A stretch of 64,000 bases of DNA, taken from positions 248,001-312,000 of the forward strand of contig NZ_CP015820.1 of NCBI RefSeq assembly GCF_002007485.1. The letters run 5' to 3'. Below, piece after piece: positions 1 through 11,051 of the stretch (position 1 is its first letter; every line of letters begins with the position of its first letter). The notes beneath the pieces were generated by a model that was not told the origin of the DNA, searched no databases, and was given only the letters and a program-made list of their open reading frames with translations. The position numbers and the translations under genes are program-made. Source of the stretch: Ditibartonella apihabitans (GTDB lineage Bacteria; Pseudomonadota; Alphaproteobacteria; Rhizobiales; Rhizobiaceae).

Positions 1-586
1 TGATTTGACGCCGCCACGTCCGTTCCAGATTGTCGGCTTTGGCGATAGTCTCATGGCCGGCTATAGACTTGCCGTCGACAAATCTTTTACCGCCGCCCTT
101 GAAGCTACCTTGCAGGCAAAAAATTATAATGTTTCAATTATCAATGCTGGCGTTTCCGGCGATACAACGACAGGCGGGCGTGAACGTCTTGACTGGTCGG
201 TACCCGAACAAACGGGGCTTGTCATTCTGGAGCTGGGTGCCAATGACATGTTGCGCGGCATAGACCCGAAAGTTACGGAAGATAATCTCGATTTCATGTT
301 GTCACGATTGAAAGAGCGTAAAATTCCGGTCATATTTGTCGGTATGAAAAGCGCTCCCAACTATGGCAAGGAAAAAGCGCAGCAATTCGAGTCGATCTAT
401 CAACGTCTTGCCGATAAATATCATGTAGCGTTCTATCCTTTCTTTCTGGATGGCGTAGCAGGGCATCCGGATCTTCAATTGGATGATGGCAAACATCCCA
501 ATGAAAAAGGCGTTGCTATCATTGTCGAAAAAATGTTGCCGATGATTGAAAAGACATTGAATGAATTGGGCGTTCATCACCAATAA
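1..586 (+). CDS. SGNH/GDSL arylesterase / acyl-CoA thioesterase I family (5' partial)
   Basis: Ester or thioester hydrolase of the TesA/arylesterase type, usually periplasmic. The frame is open to the left edge, so the start and any signal peptide lie outside the window. All SGNH blocks are visible: GFGDSLMAGY with the nucleophile Ser, NAGVSGDTTTGG with the oxyanion Gly, LGANDMLRG with the block III Asn, and DGKHPNEKG near the C-terminus with the catalytic Asp and His. The roughly 194 visible residues are nearly the whole mature domain. No terminator follows before mmcB. The family is clear; the natural substrate cannot be read from the sequence. Confidence 0.9.
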   Translation, partial: DLTPPRPFQIVGFGDSLMAGYRLAVDKSFTAALEATLQAKNYNVSIINAGVSGDTTTGGRERLDWSVPEQTGLVILELGANDMLRGIDPKVTEDNLDFMLSRLKERKIPVIFVGMKSAPNYGKEKAQQFESIYQRLADKYHVAFYPFFLDGVAGHPDLQLDDGKHPNEKGVAIIVEKMLPMIEKTLNELGVHHQ

Positions 587-654
587 TTTGGCATGAGTAA
601 ACAGGCATCGATAAAATCTGGTCTCTAGCATTAGGACAAACAAGAGAATTACTG

Positions 655-668
655 GTAAACATGTTTAC
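655..668. promoter_or_regulatory. Perfect 14-bp palindrome, operator-like
   Basis: GTAAACATGTTTAC is a perfect inverted repeat about 100 bp upstream of mmcB, in the 181-bp gap after the esterase gene. It has the size and symmetry of a repressor operator, but I cannot assign it to a regulator. It does not fit the alphaproteobacterial LexA pattern GAAC-N7-GTTC, which would have been expected for a SOS-linked mmcB. Confidence 0.3.
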
Positions 669-767
669 AAATTGCTGTCGCAAAGCTCGTATTAATCAAC
701 TGATGATACGCGCAAAACAGGAACTTGCGGGTAGGAATTCAAAAGGGAACAAGTAAACTTTCTCGTT

Positions 768-1271
768 ATGCCGATTATCAATCTTCATAAGGAACATCCA
801 TTGGACGACGGGCGTCAATCAGAAAAAGCCCTGATGGTTCGCCACGGCGTTCAAAGACTTTTTTTGCGACTGGGTATTCCCGTTTTAAGCGAGTTGCCAC
901 TTGCCGACGGAAGGCGGGCCGACCTTGTCGGAATCACACGTAAAGGCGAGGTGATTATTGTCGAGATCAAATCCTCGATAGGCGATTTGAAAGCCGATCA
1001 CAAATGGCCGGATTATCGTAGCCATTGCGACCGCCTCTATTTTGCCAGCCACAACGAAGTCCCGATGGAATTTTTTCCTGAAGATTGCGGGTTTATTCTG
1101 GCAGATGGCTTTGACGGCTATATTATGCGGGAGGCGCCGGAACACCGTATGTCGGCAGCAACACGCAAAGCCGTTATGTTGCGCTTTTCAAGGGTCGCAG
1201 CACGGAGACTTACCCGGGCCGAACTCGAAGGGTTTGATCTTGCGGGCGATGATGACGAAAAGGCCGGATGA
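768..1271 (+). CDS. mmcB: MmcB family DNA repair protein
   Basis: A 167-residue protein of the MmcB family (PF06319), a PD-(D/E)XK nuclease-like fold found in alphaproteobacteria. In Caulobacter mmcB belongs to the damage response and acts in DNA repair and mutagenesis with the ImuB/DnaE2 branch. The core motif is visible: DGRRADLV followed by EVIIVEIKSS, which supplies the Asp and E-x-K residues of the nuclease fold. The ATG at 768 is the first good start; no strong ribosome binding site is visible. It stands alone, with no imuA-imuB-dnaE2 genes nearby, and I found no LexA box upstream. Confidence 0.85.
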   Translation: MPIINLHKEHPLDDGRQSEKALMVRHGVQRLFLRLGIPVLSELPLADGRRADLVGITRKGEVIIVEIKSSIGDLKADHKWPDYRSHCDRLYFASHNEVPMEFFPEDCGFILADGFDGYIMREAPEHRMSAATRKAVMLRFSRVAARRLTRAELEGFDLAGDDDEKAG

Positions 1272-1464
1272 ATTCACGGGAAATCTGAAATCCGGCCGTT
1301 TACACCTCATAGTAATTCTATAGGATTCTCGGACAATTCCGGACATTCTTGGTGACAAGGTTTCGGCGAAAGATTACACGAGATTGCGCGCCGGAATAAC
1401 CGGCATCAGAGCAGCACCGGCGCAGAAGTGCCAAGCGGCATTCCGGTTTTCGTCGATTATAATT

Positions 1465-2025
1465 TCAGCGCGGTGCACGCTTTGCCAGAATGCGTTGCAA
1501 GGTGCGCCGATGCATGTTGAGCCTGCGTGCCGTTTCAGAAACATTGCGGTCACACATTTCATAGACGCGTTGAATGTGTTCCCAGCGTACCCGATCCGCA
1601 GACATAGGATTTTCGGGAACAGGAGCTTTTTCACCGGCATGACGGGTAAGGGCTCCGAATATGTCATCGGCATCGGCAGGCTTCGAGAGATAATCGATTG
1701 CCCCGAGTTTTACAGCATTGACAGCGGAGGCAATATTGCCATAGCCGGTCAATACAATCATATGGGTGTCGGGGCGGATTTTACGAATTTCTTCAATGAC
1801 ATCAAGACCATTGCCATCGCCCAATTTCAGATCGACCACAGCATAAGCCGGTGGACTATGGCGTACATTGGCAATCCCGTCCTGCACTGATTCGGCCGTC
1901 GTCACGGTGAAGCCACGTGCTTCCATAGCGCGCGCCAAACGATGAAGAAACGGCTTGTCGTCGTCAACCAGAAGCAATGAAGCGTCAGCTCCGATCGCGT
2001 CCTGATCATGTGCAGTATCAGTCAT
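1465..2025 (-). CDS. regA: ActR/RegA/PrrA-type response regulator
   Basis: A 186-residue global redox response regulator, partner of the kinase encoded just upstream (83-bp gap). The receiver domain occupies about residues 16-125, with an acidic cluster at D21-D23, the phosphoacceptor D65 (VVDLKLGD) and the conserved K115 (LSKPAD). A Fis-type helix-turn-helix lies at the C-terminus (NVSETARRLNMHRRTLQRIL), as in RegA, ActR and PrrA. In relatives it controls respiration, electron transport and acid tolerance. The senC/prrC gene that often accompanies this pair is absent here. Confidence 0.95.
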   Translation of the reverse strand: MTDTAHDQDAIGADASLLLVDDDKPFLHRLARAMEARGFTVTTAESVQDGIANVRHSPPAYAVVDLKLGDGNGLDVIEEIRKIRPDTHMIVLTGYGNIASAVNAVKLGAIDYLSKPADADDIFGALTRHAGEKAPVPENPMSADRVRWEHIQRVYEMCDRNVSETARRLNMHRRTLQRILAKRAPR

Positions 2026-2108
2026 GCAGTGTCCTTTGTTCGGTCGTTTTCAAAATGTACCTTCTGGTTGTCAACATTAGCCTTGACTGCGACAAAATGT
2101 CAAATCAT

Positions 2109-3401
2109 CTAGGACTTGGTTAAGCCCTTTCGACTCCACGCCAGATAAACCTCTGCACCGAACTGTTTTTTCGGACTATTTCTGAAACGCAAGACTGCTC
2201 CCGATCTTTCGAGAAGTGTTTTGGCAATAAATAATCCAAGCCCCAATCCTCCGCCTTGACTGTCTGTGTGACGGCTTGTGGTATAGGGTTCGCCGATACG
2301 ATCGAGAATAGACGGGTCATAACCGTGGCCATCGTCAATAATGGTAAGCGCTACATATTTTTCATTCCATTTATATTGGATGATGACTTTGCTGCGTGCA
2401 AAATCGACGGCATTTTCCAATAGATTGCCGAGGCCATAAAGTATGCCGGGGTTTCTTGGAAAAACCGGTTCTTCGCCAATTGTTTCACCCTTTTCGGTAA
2501 CAATATCGATGCCGAATTCGCGAAGCGGTTCTGAAACTTCTTCTAGAAGTTCGAGAAGAGTGAGATGTGAAAGATGCTCTTCACCTTCACTGGAAAGTGT
2601 TGTCAAACGTTTCAATATATTCCGGCATCGTTCGGTCTGGCTTAACAGAAGGCTCAAATCGTCGCCGATTTCCGGATCATCCTTAAAACCGTTATACATT
2701 TCCTTGACGACAAGCTGGATCGTTGCAAGCGGGGTGCCGAGTTCGTGGGCTGCCGCAGCAGCTAGGCCATCCAGTTCGGATAGATGTTTTTCGTGCTGCA
2801 TAATAAGTTCGGTCGCGCTCAATGCATCGGCGAGACTTCGGGTTTCTTCTGCAACCCTATAGCCATAGGTCGTCGTAAATATGAGAGAGGAAACAATTGC
2901 CGTCCAGATACCGTCAACGAGAAGCCTTGGCGTTTCAATTGTTCGTCCGGAATACCAGGGTAAAGGTTCCGAATAAGTCGAGAGAAAACTTGCCAGAATG
3001 ATAACGAGCAGATTGAGAAAGATAATGTGTTTTCCGGGTAGAGATGTTGCAGATATGACCGCCGGAGCAATCAATAAAACCGAAAAGGGGTTTTGTAGGC
3101 CGCCAGTCAGATAAAGCAAAGCGGCATATTGCAAAATATCGACCCCCAGAATGGCCGTAGCAACATTGGAAGATAGCCGGTCATTGATCGAATAAAAGAA
3201 TGTCAGAAAAATATTGAGCCAGATGGATGCACCGATCAATATTGCGCAGGGGACAATCGGGAACTTGAATCCGAGATAGACGGAAACAAAAGCAATCGTT
3301 ATCGTCTGGCTGAAAATTGCAAGCCAGCGGATGCGAATAAGCGTTGTCGAACGCAAGCGGCGCGAATAGGTGGATGTGCGTCGAAAAAATTCCTTTTCCA
3401 T
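2109..3401 (-). CDS. regB: ActS/RegB/PrrB-type redox sensor histidine kinase
   Basis: A 430-residue membrane histidine kinase phosphorylating the RegA-type regulator. The N-terminal half holds about six membrane segments and the GGLQNPF heptapeptide (near residue 98) linked in RegB to quinone sensing. The H-box AAAAHELGTPLATIQ puts the phosphorylated His near residue 219, and TERCRNILKRL puts the redox-active Cys near residue 259. The HATPase domain ends with GGGLGLGLFIAK. ATG at 3401 is preferred, with AAGGGC upstream; a TTG at 3419 is possible. Both sensing elements are intact, so sensing is inferred to be functional. The gene lies downstream of hrpB on the same strand. Confidence 0.95.
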   Translation of the reverse strand: MEKEFFRRTSTYSRRLRSTTLIRIRWLAIFSQTITIAFVSVYLGFKFPIVPCAILIGASIWLNIFLTFFYSINDRLSSNVATAILGVDILQYAALLYLTGGLQNPFSVLLIAPAVISATSLPGKHIIFLNLLVIILASFLSTYSEPLPWYSGRTIETPRLLVDGIWTAIVSSLIFTTTYGYRVAEETRSLADALSATELIMQHEKHLSELDGLAAAAAHELGTPLATIQLVVKEMYNGFKDDPEIGDDLSLLLSQTERCRNILKRLTTLSSEGEEHLSHLTLLELLEEVSEPLREFGIDIVTEKGETIGEEPVFPRNPGILYGLGNLLENAVDFARSKVIIQYKWNEKYVALTIIDDGHGYDPSILDRIGEPYTTSRHTDSQGGGLGLGLFIAKTLLERSGAVLRFRNSPKKQFGAEVYLAWSRKGLTKS

Positions 3402-3517
3402 CAATTTTGCCCTTGCCAATTTTGCCTTTGCGAAGTGAGCTTGTCTCTTTATTCGGAAAACCGGTCAAACGAAACAATGTTCTTTCATCATGTTTAAAGC
3501 CGATATTCGGCTTCATT

Positions 3518-6013
3518 TCAACTGCCGCGCGGTTTTGCACGCCGCGTCGGGAGTGCAGAAAGCGGATCTTCCGGCCACGGGTGTTTCGGATAGCGCCCGC
3601 GCATTTCAGCTCTTACATCCGCCCATGAACCGCGCCAGAAGCCCGGAAGATCACGCGTGATTTGTATTGGCCGGTGGGAAGGGGAAAGAAGTTCGAGAAC
3701 AAGCGGTATATGCCCATCGGCAATGGAAGGATGTTGACTTAACCCGAATAATTCCTGAACGCGAACAGAAATGAGTGGTGCTTCCCCTTCATAATTGATC
3801 GGAATGTGAGACCCTGTCGGTACGGTAAAATGGGTCGGGGCTTTTTTGTCTATTTCGTTTTGAAGCTGATAAGGCACAAGCGATATAAGCCCATTATAAA
3901 TGACTTTCCCGCTTATTGTATCAATCCGTGCTTCTCCGTGAAGAAATGGCAACAGCCAGTCGTCGAGCTTTTTTAACAGTTGTTCATCCGACATATCAGG
4001 CCATGGTCCGCCCAAACCACGGTGTAACCATTGAAGACGATGTCTTAATGCAATAGTTTCTTTTGTCCATGGGAGGAGATCAAGCCCGTAATGCCTTATA
4101 GCCTTGATCACAGCGTGATCGGCTTCTTCACCCGAGGGGAGGGGAAGCGGTTTTTCGCTTAAATTGATTGCTCCAAGTTTTTGAATTTCTCGTGCTCGGA
4201 AACAACGCGATTGCACATCGAAAGAAAGGTCTCTGTGGCGTTCTATTTTATCAGCCAGAACATTGCGGATTGTTTCTTCGTCGATTTTTGCAGCGGCAAG
4301 AACACGCGCCTCTTCGGCTTTTCCCATCATATCGGCAACCACCAGATAATCCGCTTTGAAAAAGCTTGAGAATTCATCAACGGCAACACCTCTTCCATTG
4401 GCAAGCAAAAAACGTCCCTTGTTGCCCCTTGCCTTTGCAACGCGGTCAGGCCAGGCCAAAAGTAGGAGCCGCCCTAAATGATCGACAGAAAGCGCGGCCG
4501 AATTTTCAAACCCGACTTTGCTTACGGGCCGACTATCGAGTGATTGTCTGTTAACAAGGCGTTGAACGAGCAAGCGCGCTTTTTTCGCCCTGTCGGATTT
4601 GTCAGTGCGGAATTTTTCAATTCTGCGCCCGATATCGTCGTCGTTTCCACCAAGTCCCCGTTCGGTCAATATAACGGCAATCTCGCTTGCCAAACGGGTC
4701 TCTTCTATGGTTTTTGTTTTGATAAGCATGGCAGACAGACGCACCGGCAAAGCCGTTTCACGCATCTTTTTGCCGATTGGTGTGATGCGGCCGGTTTCAT
4801 CAATTGCATCAAGTTTTTTTAAAAGTTCGCGCGCTTCAACAATTTGAGGTTTTGGCGGCGGGTCAAGAAAGACAAGCTTTGATAAATCGGTAATTCCGAA
4901 GGCAGCACTATCAAGCACAAGGTTGGAAAGATCGGCTGAAAATATTTCAGGGGTCTGGAAATCCTGAAGCGATGAGGTTTGTCCTTCGTGCCAAAGGCGC
5001 ACAGCAATGCCACGCGCTGTTCTCCCCGCACGACCGGCGCGCTGGTCGACCGAAGCGCGTGAAGCTCTCACTGTTTCAAGTCTTGTAACGCCTGTTGACG
5101 GTTCAAAAACCGGCACACGCGAAAGCCCGCTATCAATAACAACGCCGATACCGTCAATAGTAAGCGACGTTTCGGCAATGGAGGTTGCAAGAACAACTTT
5201 ACGGTGCCCCTGATCAGCGGGTTTGATTGCTATATCCTGTTCTTTGATGTCCATGGCTCCGTAAAGAGGCGCAATGATCGTATTTTTATCAACCGTGTCG
5301 GCAAGCAATTGTGCGGTTTTTTTTATTTCTCTTTGTCCGGGAAGAAAGGCGAGAATACTTTCAGGCTGTGACGACAACCAGTGACGGATGGCTTTTGCCA
5401 TAGCTTCTTCGATAGTGTCAGTCGCCTTTCGAGGTTGATAGACAATATCGACGGGAAAGCTTCGCCCTTTTGATTCAATGAGAGGTGCTCCCTGAAGGAC
5501 TTTTGCAATTCTTGCTCCATCAAGTGTTGCCGACATGACAAGAATTTTTAAATCGGGGCGCAACCCCTCCATGATATCAAGCGTCAATGCCAAACCGAAA
5601 TCGGCATCAAGACTACGTTCATGAAATTCGTCAAACAAAACGGCTGCCACTGACGATAGTTCGGGATCGTCGAGAACCATGCGTGAATATACGCCCTCGG
5701 TCACCACAACAATGCGTGTGCTTTTGGAGATTTTTTTATCAAAGCGCATGAGATAGCCGACAGTCTCACCGACTTTTTCACCAAGGCGGGATGCCATTTG
5801 TCGTGCTGCAGCGCGCGCCGCCAAGCGCCTTGGCTCAAGCAGGATGAGTTTTTTGTTTTTGCACCAGTCCTGTTTTAACAGATGAAGTGGCACGAGTGTG
5901 GTTTTTCCAGCACCCGGCGGGGCAACGAGAACAGCTTTACCATGCGAACCGAGAGCTTTGTCGAGCTCGGGAAGTGCTTCGGTAACTGGAAGGCTTGTGT
6001 TGTCTGCGGTCAT
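3518..6013 (-). CDS. hrpB: ATP-dependent helicase HrpB (DEAH family)
   Basis: About 831 residues, normal for HrpB, an SF2 DEAH-type helicase whose physiological role is poorly defined. Motifs in order: PPGAGKTT (Walker A, near residue 36), FDEFHERSLDADFG (motif II, DEFH), MSATLDG (motif III), ATSIAETSLTIDGI (motif V) and QRAGRAGR (motif VI). The HrpB-specific C-terminal domain is present and ends in the typical LPGFWRGSWADVRAEMRGRYPKHPWPEDP region. The frame extends upstream to a TTG at 6088, but family proteins begin near the ATG at 6013 (MTADNTSLPV). It is probably transcribed towards regB. Confidence 0.92.
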   Translation of the reverse strand: MTADNTSLPVTEALPELDKALGSHGKAVLVAPPGAGKTTLVPLHLLKQDWCKNKKLILLEPRRLAARAAARQMASRLGEKVGETVGYLMRFDKKISKSTRIVVVTEGVYSRMVLDDPELSSVAAVLFDEFHERSLDADFGLALTLDIMEGLRPDLKILVMSATLDGARIAKVLQGAPLIESKGRSFPVDIVYQPRKATDTIEEAMAKAIRHWLSSQPESILAFLPGQREIKKTAQLLADTVDKNTIIAPLYGAMDIKEQDIAIKPADQGHRKVVLATSIAETSLTIDGIGVVIDSGLSRVPVFEPSTGVTRLETVRASRASVDQRAGRAGRTARGIAVRLWHEGQTSSLQDFQTPEIFSADLSNLVLDSAAFGITDLSKLVFLDPPPKPQIVEARELLKKLDAIDETGRITPIGKKMRETALPVRLSAMLIKTKTIEETRLASEIAVILTERGLGGNDDDIGRRIEKFRTDKSDRAKKARLLVQRLVNRQSLDSRPVSKVGFENSAALSVDHLGRLLLLAWPDRVAKARGNKGRFLLANGRGVAVDEFSSFFKADYLVVADMMGKAEEARVLAAAKIDEETIRNVLADKIERHRDLSFDVQSRCFRAREIQKLGAINLSEKPLPLPSGEEADHAVIKAIRHYGLDLLPWTKETIALRHRLQWLHRGLGGPWPDMSDEQLLKKLDDWLLPFLHGEARIDTISGKVIYNGLISLVPYQLQNEIDKKAPTHFTVPTGSHIPINYEGEAPLISVRVQELFGLSQHPSIADGHIPLVLELLSPSHRPIQITRDLPGFWRGSWADVRAEMRGRYPKHPWPEDPLSALPTRRAKPRGS

Positions 6014-6160
6014 AAGGTGTTTGTGGATAATTGCTGGCTGATCTTGAATGTGAATAAAAGAAATAGACTTTCGCATATGAAATGCCAATAAATAAAACAG
6101 TGCCGATAGTTAAAACGTTGGAGGCGCTTAAAAAACGGTCGGGGAGTTTTAAAACATATT

Positions 6161-7156
6161 ATGGATAGGGTGAACGCCAACAGAAACGAAACAGCAGACG
6201 CTTTGCCATTCAAAGACCTGATTGATGCATTGGACAAAGGTTTTGCTATCGGGTGTGCCAAGCCCGAGCGCCAACATCTGAAATTGGGAAAACAACAAAA
6301 CAACCCGCCGATCATGTTGTTGATGCCAGCTTGGACAAACTCCGAAGTTGGACAACAATTTCTGGGCGTGAAAATTGTCAATGTTTTTCCTGACAACCGT
6401 TTGAAAAATTTACCCGGTCTCACGTCGACTTATATTCTTTATGATGGCGATACAGGCGAAGAGCTGGCAATATTTGACGGCAATACATTGACAGCCAGAC
6501 GTACGGCAGCAACATCGGCTTTGGCCGCGCGTTATCTATCCTCGCCACGATCGGAAAAATTGGCTATTATCGGTGCCGGTGAAGTTGCACAATTATTGGC
6601 TGATGCATTTTCTGCTGTCCGGCCTATCAAGAAAATAAGCATTTGGAACCGGACGAAAAAATCCGCTGAAAAATTGGGAAAACAGCTTGAAGATGCAGGC
6701 TTTTATGTAACCATAGCGGGTACTGCCGAAGAGGCTGTCAACGGGGCGGATATTATCTCGGCAGCCACACTTTCAAATGAACCGGTTATTCACAAAAATT
6801 GGGTAAAGAAGGGCGCCCATGTTGATCTTATCGGTGCTTTTACGCCGCAGATGCGAGAAGCGGATGATGATCTGGTGCGCCACGCCAAACTTTATATTGA
6901 TACAGCCGAAGCCCTTGAAGAGGCAGGCGATTTATGTATTCCGATCGGCAATGGCACAATAAAAAAGGGCGATATTCTAGCGACACTAAGCGACCTTGCT
7001 TTATCAAAAGAACCGCCGGAACGAGGTGATGACGATATCACCCTGTTCAAGGCCGTGGGGTCCGCTCTTACAGATCTTTATGCGGCAAAACTTGCTTTTG
7101 AAACATTGTCTGAACGCCGTCGGGGTGAGAAAAATATTCGAGAGGAGAAAATATGA
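6161..7156 (+). CDS. Ornithine cyclodeaminase / mu-crystallin family protein (probable cyclic imine reductase)
   Basis: A 331-residue NAD(P)-dependent enzyme of the ornithine cyclodeaminase/mu-crystallin superfamily. The Rossmann motif IIGAGEVAQ lies near residue 138, the substrate-arginine region is TARRTAATSALAARYL, and KAVGSALTDLYAA is near the end. Where true ornithine cyclodeaminases have GDCPGKTEL with the catalytic Asp, this protein has GAFTPQMREADDD, which is closer to mu-crystallin and pyrroline-2-carboxylate reductases. I therefore infer an imine reductase rather than a cyclodeaminase. Its stop overlaps the ridA start by 4 bp, implying translational coupling. A GGGGAG lies 14 nt before the ATG, a rather long spacing. 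Confidence 0.85.
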   Translation: MDRVNANRNETADALPFKDLIDALDKGFAIGCAKPERQHLKLGKQQNNPPIMLLMPAWTNSEVGQQFLGVKIVNVFPDNRLKNLPGLTSTYILYDGDTGEELAIFDGNTLTARRTAATSALAARYLSSPRSEKLAIIGAGEVAQLLADAFSAVRPIKKISIWNRTKKSAEKLGKQLEDAGFYVTIAGTAEEAVNGADIISAATLSNEPVIHKNWVKKGAHVDLIGAFTPQMREADDDLVRHAKLYIDTAEALEEAGDLCIPIGNGTIKKGDILATLSDLALSKEPPERGDDDITLFKAVGSALTDLYAAKLAFETLSERRRGEKNIREEKI

Positions 7157-7524
7157 CGATAAAACGTATTGATGCGAATAAGAGGATGAGCGAGGCGGTC
7201 ATCTATAACGGTATGGTTTTTCTTTCAGGACAGGTCGGCAGCCCCGGAAAAACCACCAGAGAACAAACAATTGAGGCGCTCGCGTCAATCGATCAATTGT
7301 TAGCAAAGGCAGGAACCGATAAATCCCGTTTATTATCTGCAACAATCTGGCTTGCCGATATGGTGGATTTCGACATTATGAACGAGGTTTGGGAAGCATG
7401 GTTGGAAAAAAGTGCAGCTCCGACAAGAGCAACCTGTGAAGCGCAACTTGCTTCTCCTCTCTATCGGGTGGAAATAATCGTCACGGCTGCATTGGAAAAA
7501 ATTAATGGAATGATTGAGTTTTAA
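7153..7524 (+). CDS. ridA: RidA family enamine/imine deaminase
   Basis: A 123-residue RidA/YjgF family protein, which hydrolyses reactive enamine/imine intermediates released by PLP and amino-acid oxidising enzymes. The active-site arginine is visible in PTRATCEAQLASP (R92), followed by the YRVEI strand carrying the conserved Glu. The start ATG overlaps the stop of the upstream gene (ATGA) and has a strong GAGAGGAG ribosome binding site. The coupling to a cyclic-imine-handling dehydrogenase suggests that RidA protects or completes that pathway, for example proline, hydroxyproline or lysine catabolism. This pathway assignment is inference. Confidence 0.9.
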   Translation: MTIKRIDANKRMSEAVIYNGMVFLSGQVGSPGKTTREQTIEALASIDQLLAKAGTDKSRLLSATIWLADMVDFDIMNEVWEAWLEKSAAPTRATCEAQLASPLYRVEIIVTAALEKINGMIEF

Positions 7525-7999
7525 AGCCTTGAAGACAAATATTCAGGGCAGAAAAACGCGAACGCTTTTTTCCGATATTGGCGGAAAGAGTGATGGAATC
7601 GCAATCTTGTTTTTTGTCGGCAATAAGAGGCTTCTTTCCGGAAAATCCGGAAAGGGGCGCTTTTGCCGAACTTGAAAGAACACCCTAGGAAAACAATTTT
7701 TTCAAACGTTTCCGAAACAAAGAAATCTAACAGTATGCGTCAGCAAGTTGATTTTATATGTTTTAAGATGAAATAATTATGGCCGAAAATTTTTAAGCGT
7801 GAAACGATCGTTTTACATCACGATAAAAAGCAATAAGACACGAAGCGATATGAAAGAAATTATATTTATTCGAGTCATTCTTGTAGAGACGATTTTGATA
7901 AGTTTTGGTGCTTTTCTAAAATTAAGCCACATAGACTATAAAGCTCTTCCTGTAGAGACCGGTTGAACCGTCTATCCACGGGAAAAATGCTGAAAAAAC

Positions 8000-8028
8000 T
8001 TGGTAAATCAAGGCTCATGGCGTATAAA
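8000..8028 (+). promoter_or_regulatory. Probable sigma-70 promoter of gyrB
   Basis: TTGGTA at 8000 and TATAAA at 8023 are separated by 17 bp, close to housekeeping consensus. The predicted start site near 8035 gives a leader of about 65 nt beginning almost directly with the hairpin at 8041-8061. Confidence 0.6.
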
Positions 8029-8040
8029 TAAGGAGCTTAT

Positions 8041-8061
8041 CCGCCTTGATTCGTAAGGCGG
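8041..8061 (+). promoter_or_regulatory. Stem-loop in the gyrB 5' leader
   Basis: CCGCCTT and AAGGCGG pair perfectly around a 7-nt loop, 39 nt before the gyrB ATG. No T tract follows, so it is not a terminator. A 5'-terminal stem could stabilise the mRNA or modulate translation; the function is inferred. Confidence 0.45.
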
Positions 8062-8096
8062 CTTAACATCTTGTTTTTAAAGCAGAAATGGACTGA

Positions 8097-10529
<2,433 letters not shown>

Positions 10530-10660
10530 TCGGTGTGAAACAGGCCCGAAAAGCTTGGACCGCCGGGAATGAACAACAGTTGATGAAAGTTTCCGGCACA
10601 TAAACGGCACTTTTCAAATTCGGATTAAATCGCATTTCTCGTATAAAACTTTTTTCAAAA

Positions 10661-10686
10661 GCCGGCCTTTTCAGGGCCGGTTTTTT
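10661..10686 (+). terminator. Rho-independent terminator of gyrB
   Basis: CCGGCC and GGCCGG form a GC stem with a 7-nt loop, followed by six T. Confidence 0.85.
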
Positions 10687-10975
10687 ATTGTCTTCAAGGG
10701 AATAGCCAGCCCCCAAACTTCTATGGAAAATAGGCGAGTGGTGTTTGAAAATTGTAAAAGCCTGAATGCTGATACAAAAAGGCACATAAAAGCAATTAAC
10801 TATTGGCGAAATAGAATAGCCACGGAAAAACAGTTTTTCGTCAAAGCTCTCTACAAGCTGTTAGCTCGCGCGTGTCTTGAAAGCACAATTCAGGATAGAA
10901 AATAGACATTCCATTTTGTGAAGCAAAAAACGGGAACGACATTGCCCCCCGCTATTGTCGTTTCCAAATGTGCAT

Positions 10976-11010
10976 AAAAAACCTCCCGCCATATGAAAGT
11001 GACGGGAGGG
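10976..11010 (-). terminator. Rho-independent terminator of pncB
   Basis: Read on the minus strand, CCTCCCG and CGGGAGG pair around a 14-nt loop and are followed by six T. Confidence 0.85.
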
Positions 11011-11051
11011 ATAAAATCAGCAGCAATGAAAAATGAACGGAAAAGAGCTTT

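Larger units (their letters stand above)
10530..11051. other. 522-bp convergent intergenic region gyrB/pncB
   Basis: Holds the gyrB terminator (10661-10686) and the pncB terminator (10976-11010). Between them a 60-codon frame at 10723-10905 has no ribosome binding site or recognisable product, and I do not call it a gene. Confidence 0.6.

Noticed and set aside
721-767. LexA-like half sites (GAAC) before mmcB
   Set aside because: No partner GTTC at the required 7-bp spacing.
6022-6030. Consensus DnaA box on the minus strand near the hrpB start
   Set aside because: A single 9-mer match is expected about once by chance in both strands of a window this size; no second box nearby.
10723-10905. 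60-codon plus-strand frame between gyrB and pncB
   Set aside because: No ribosome binding site, no family resemblance, lies between two terminators.
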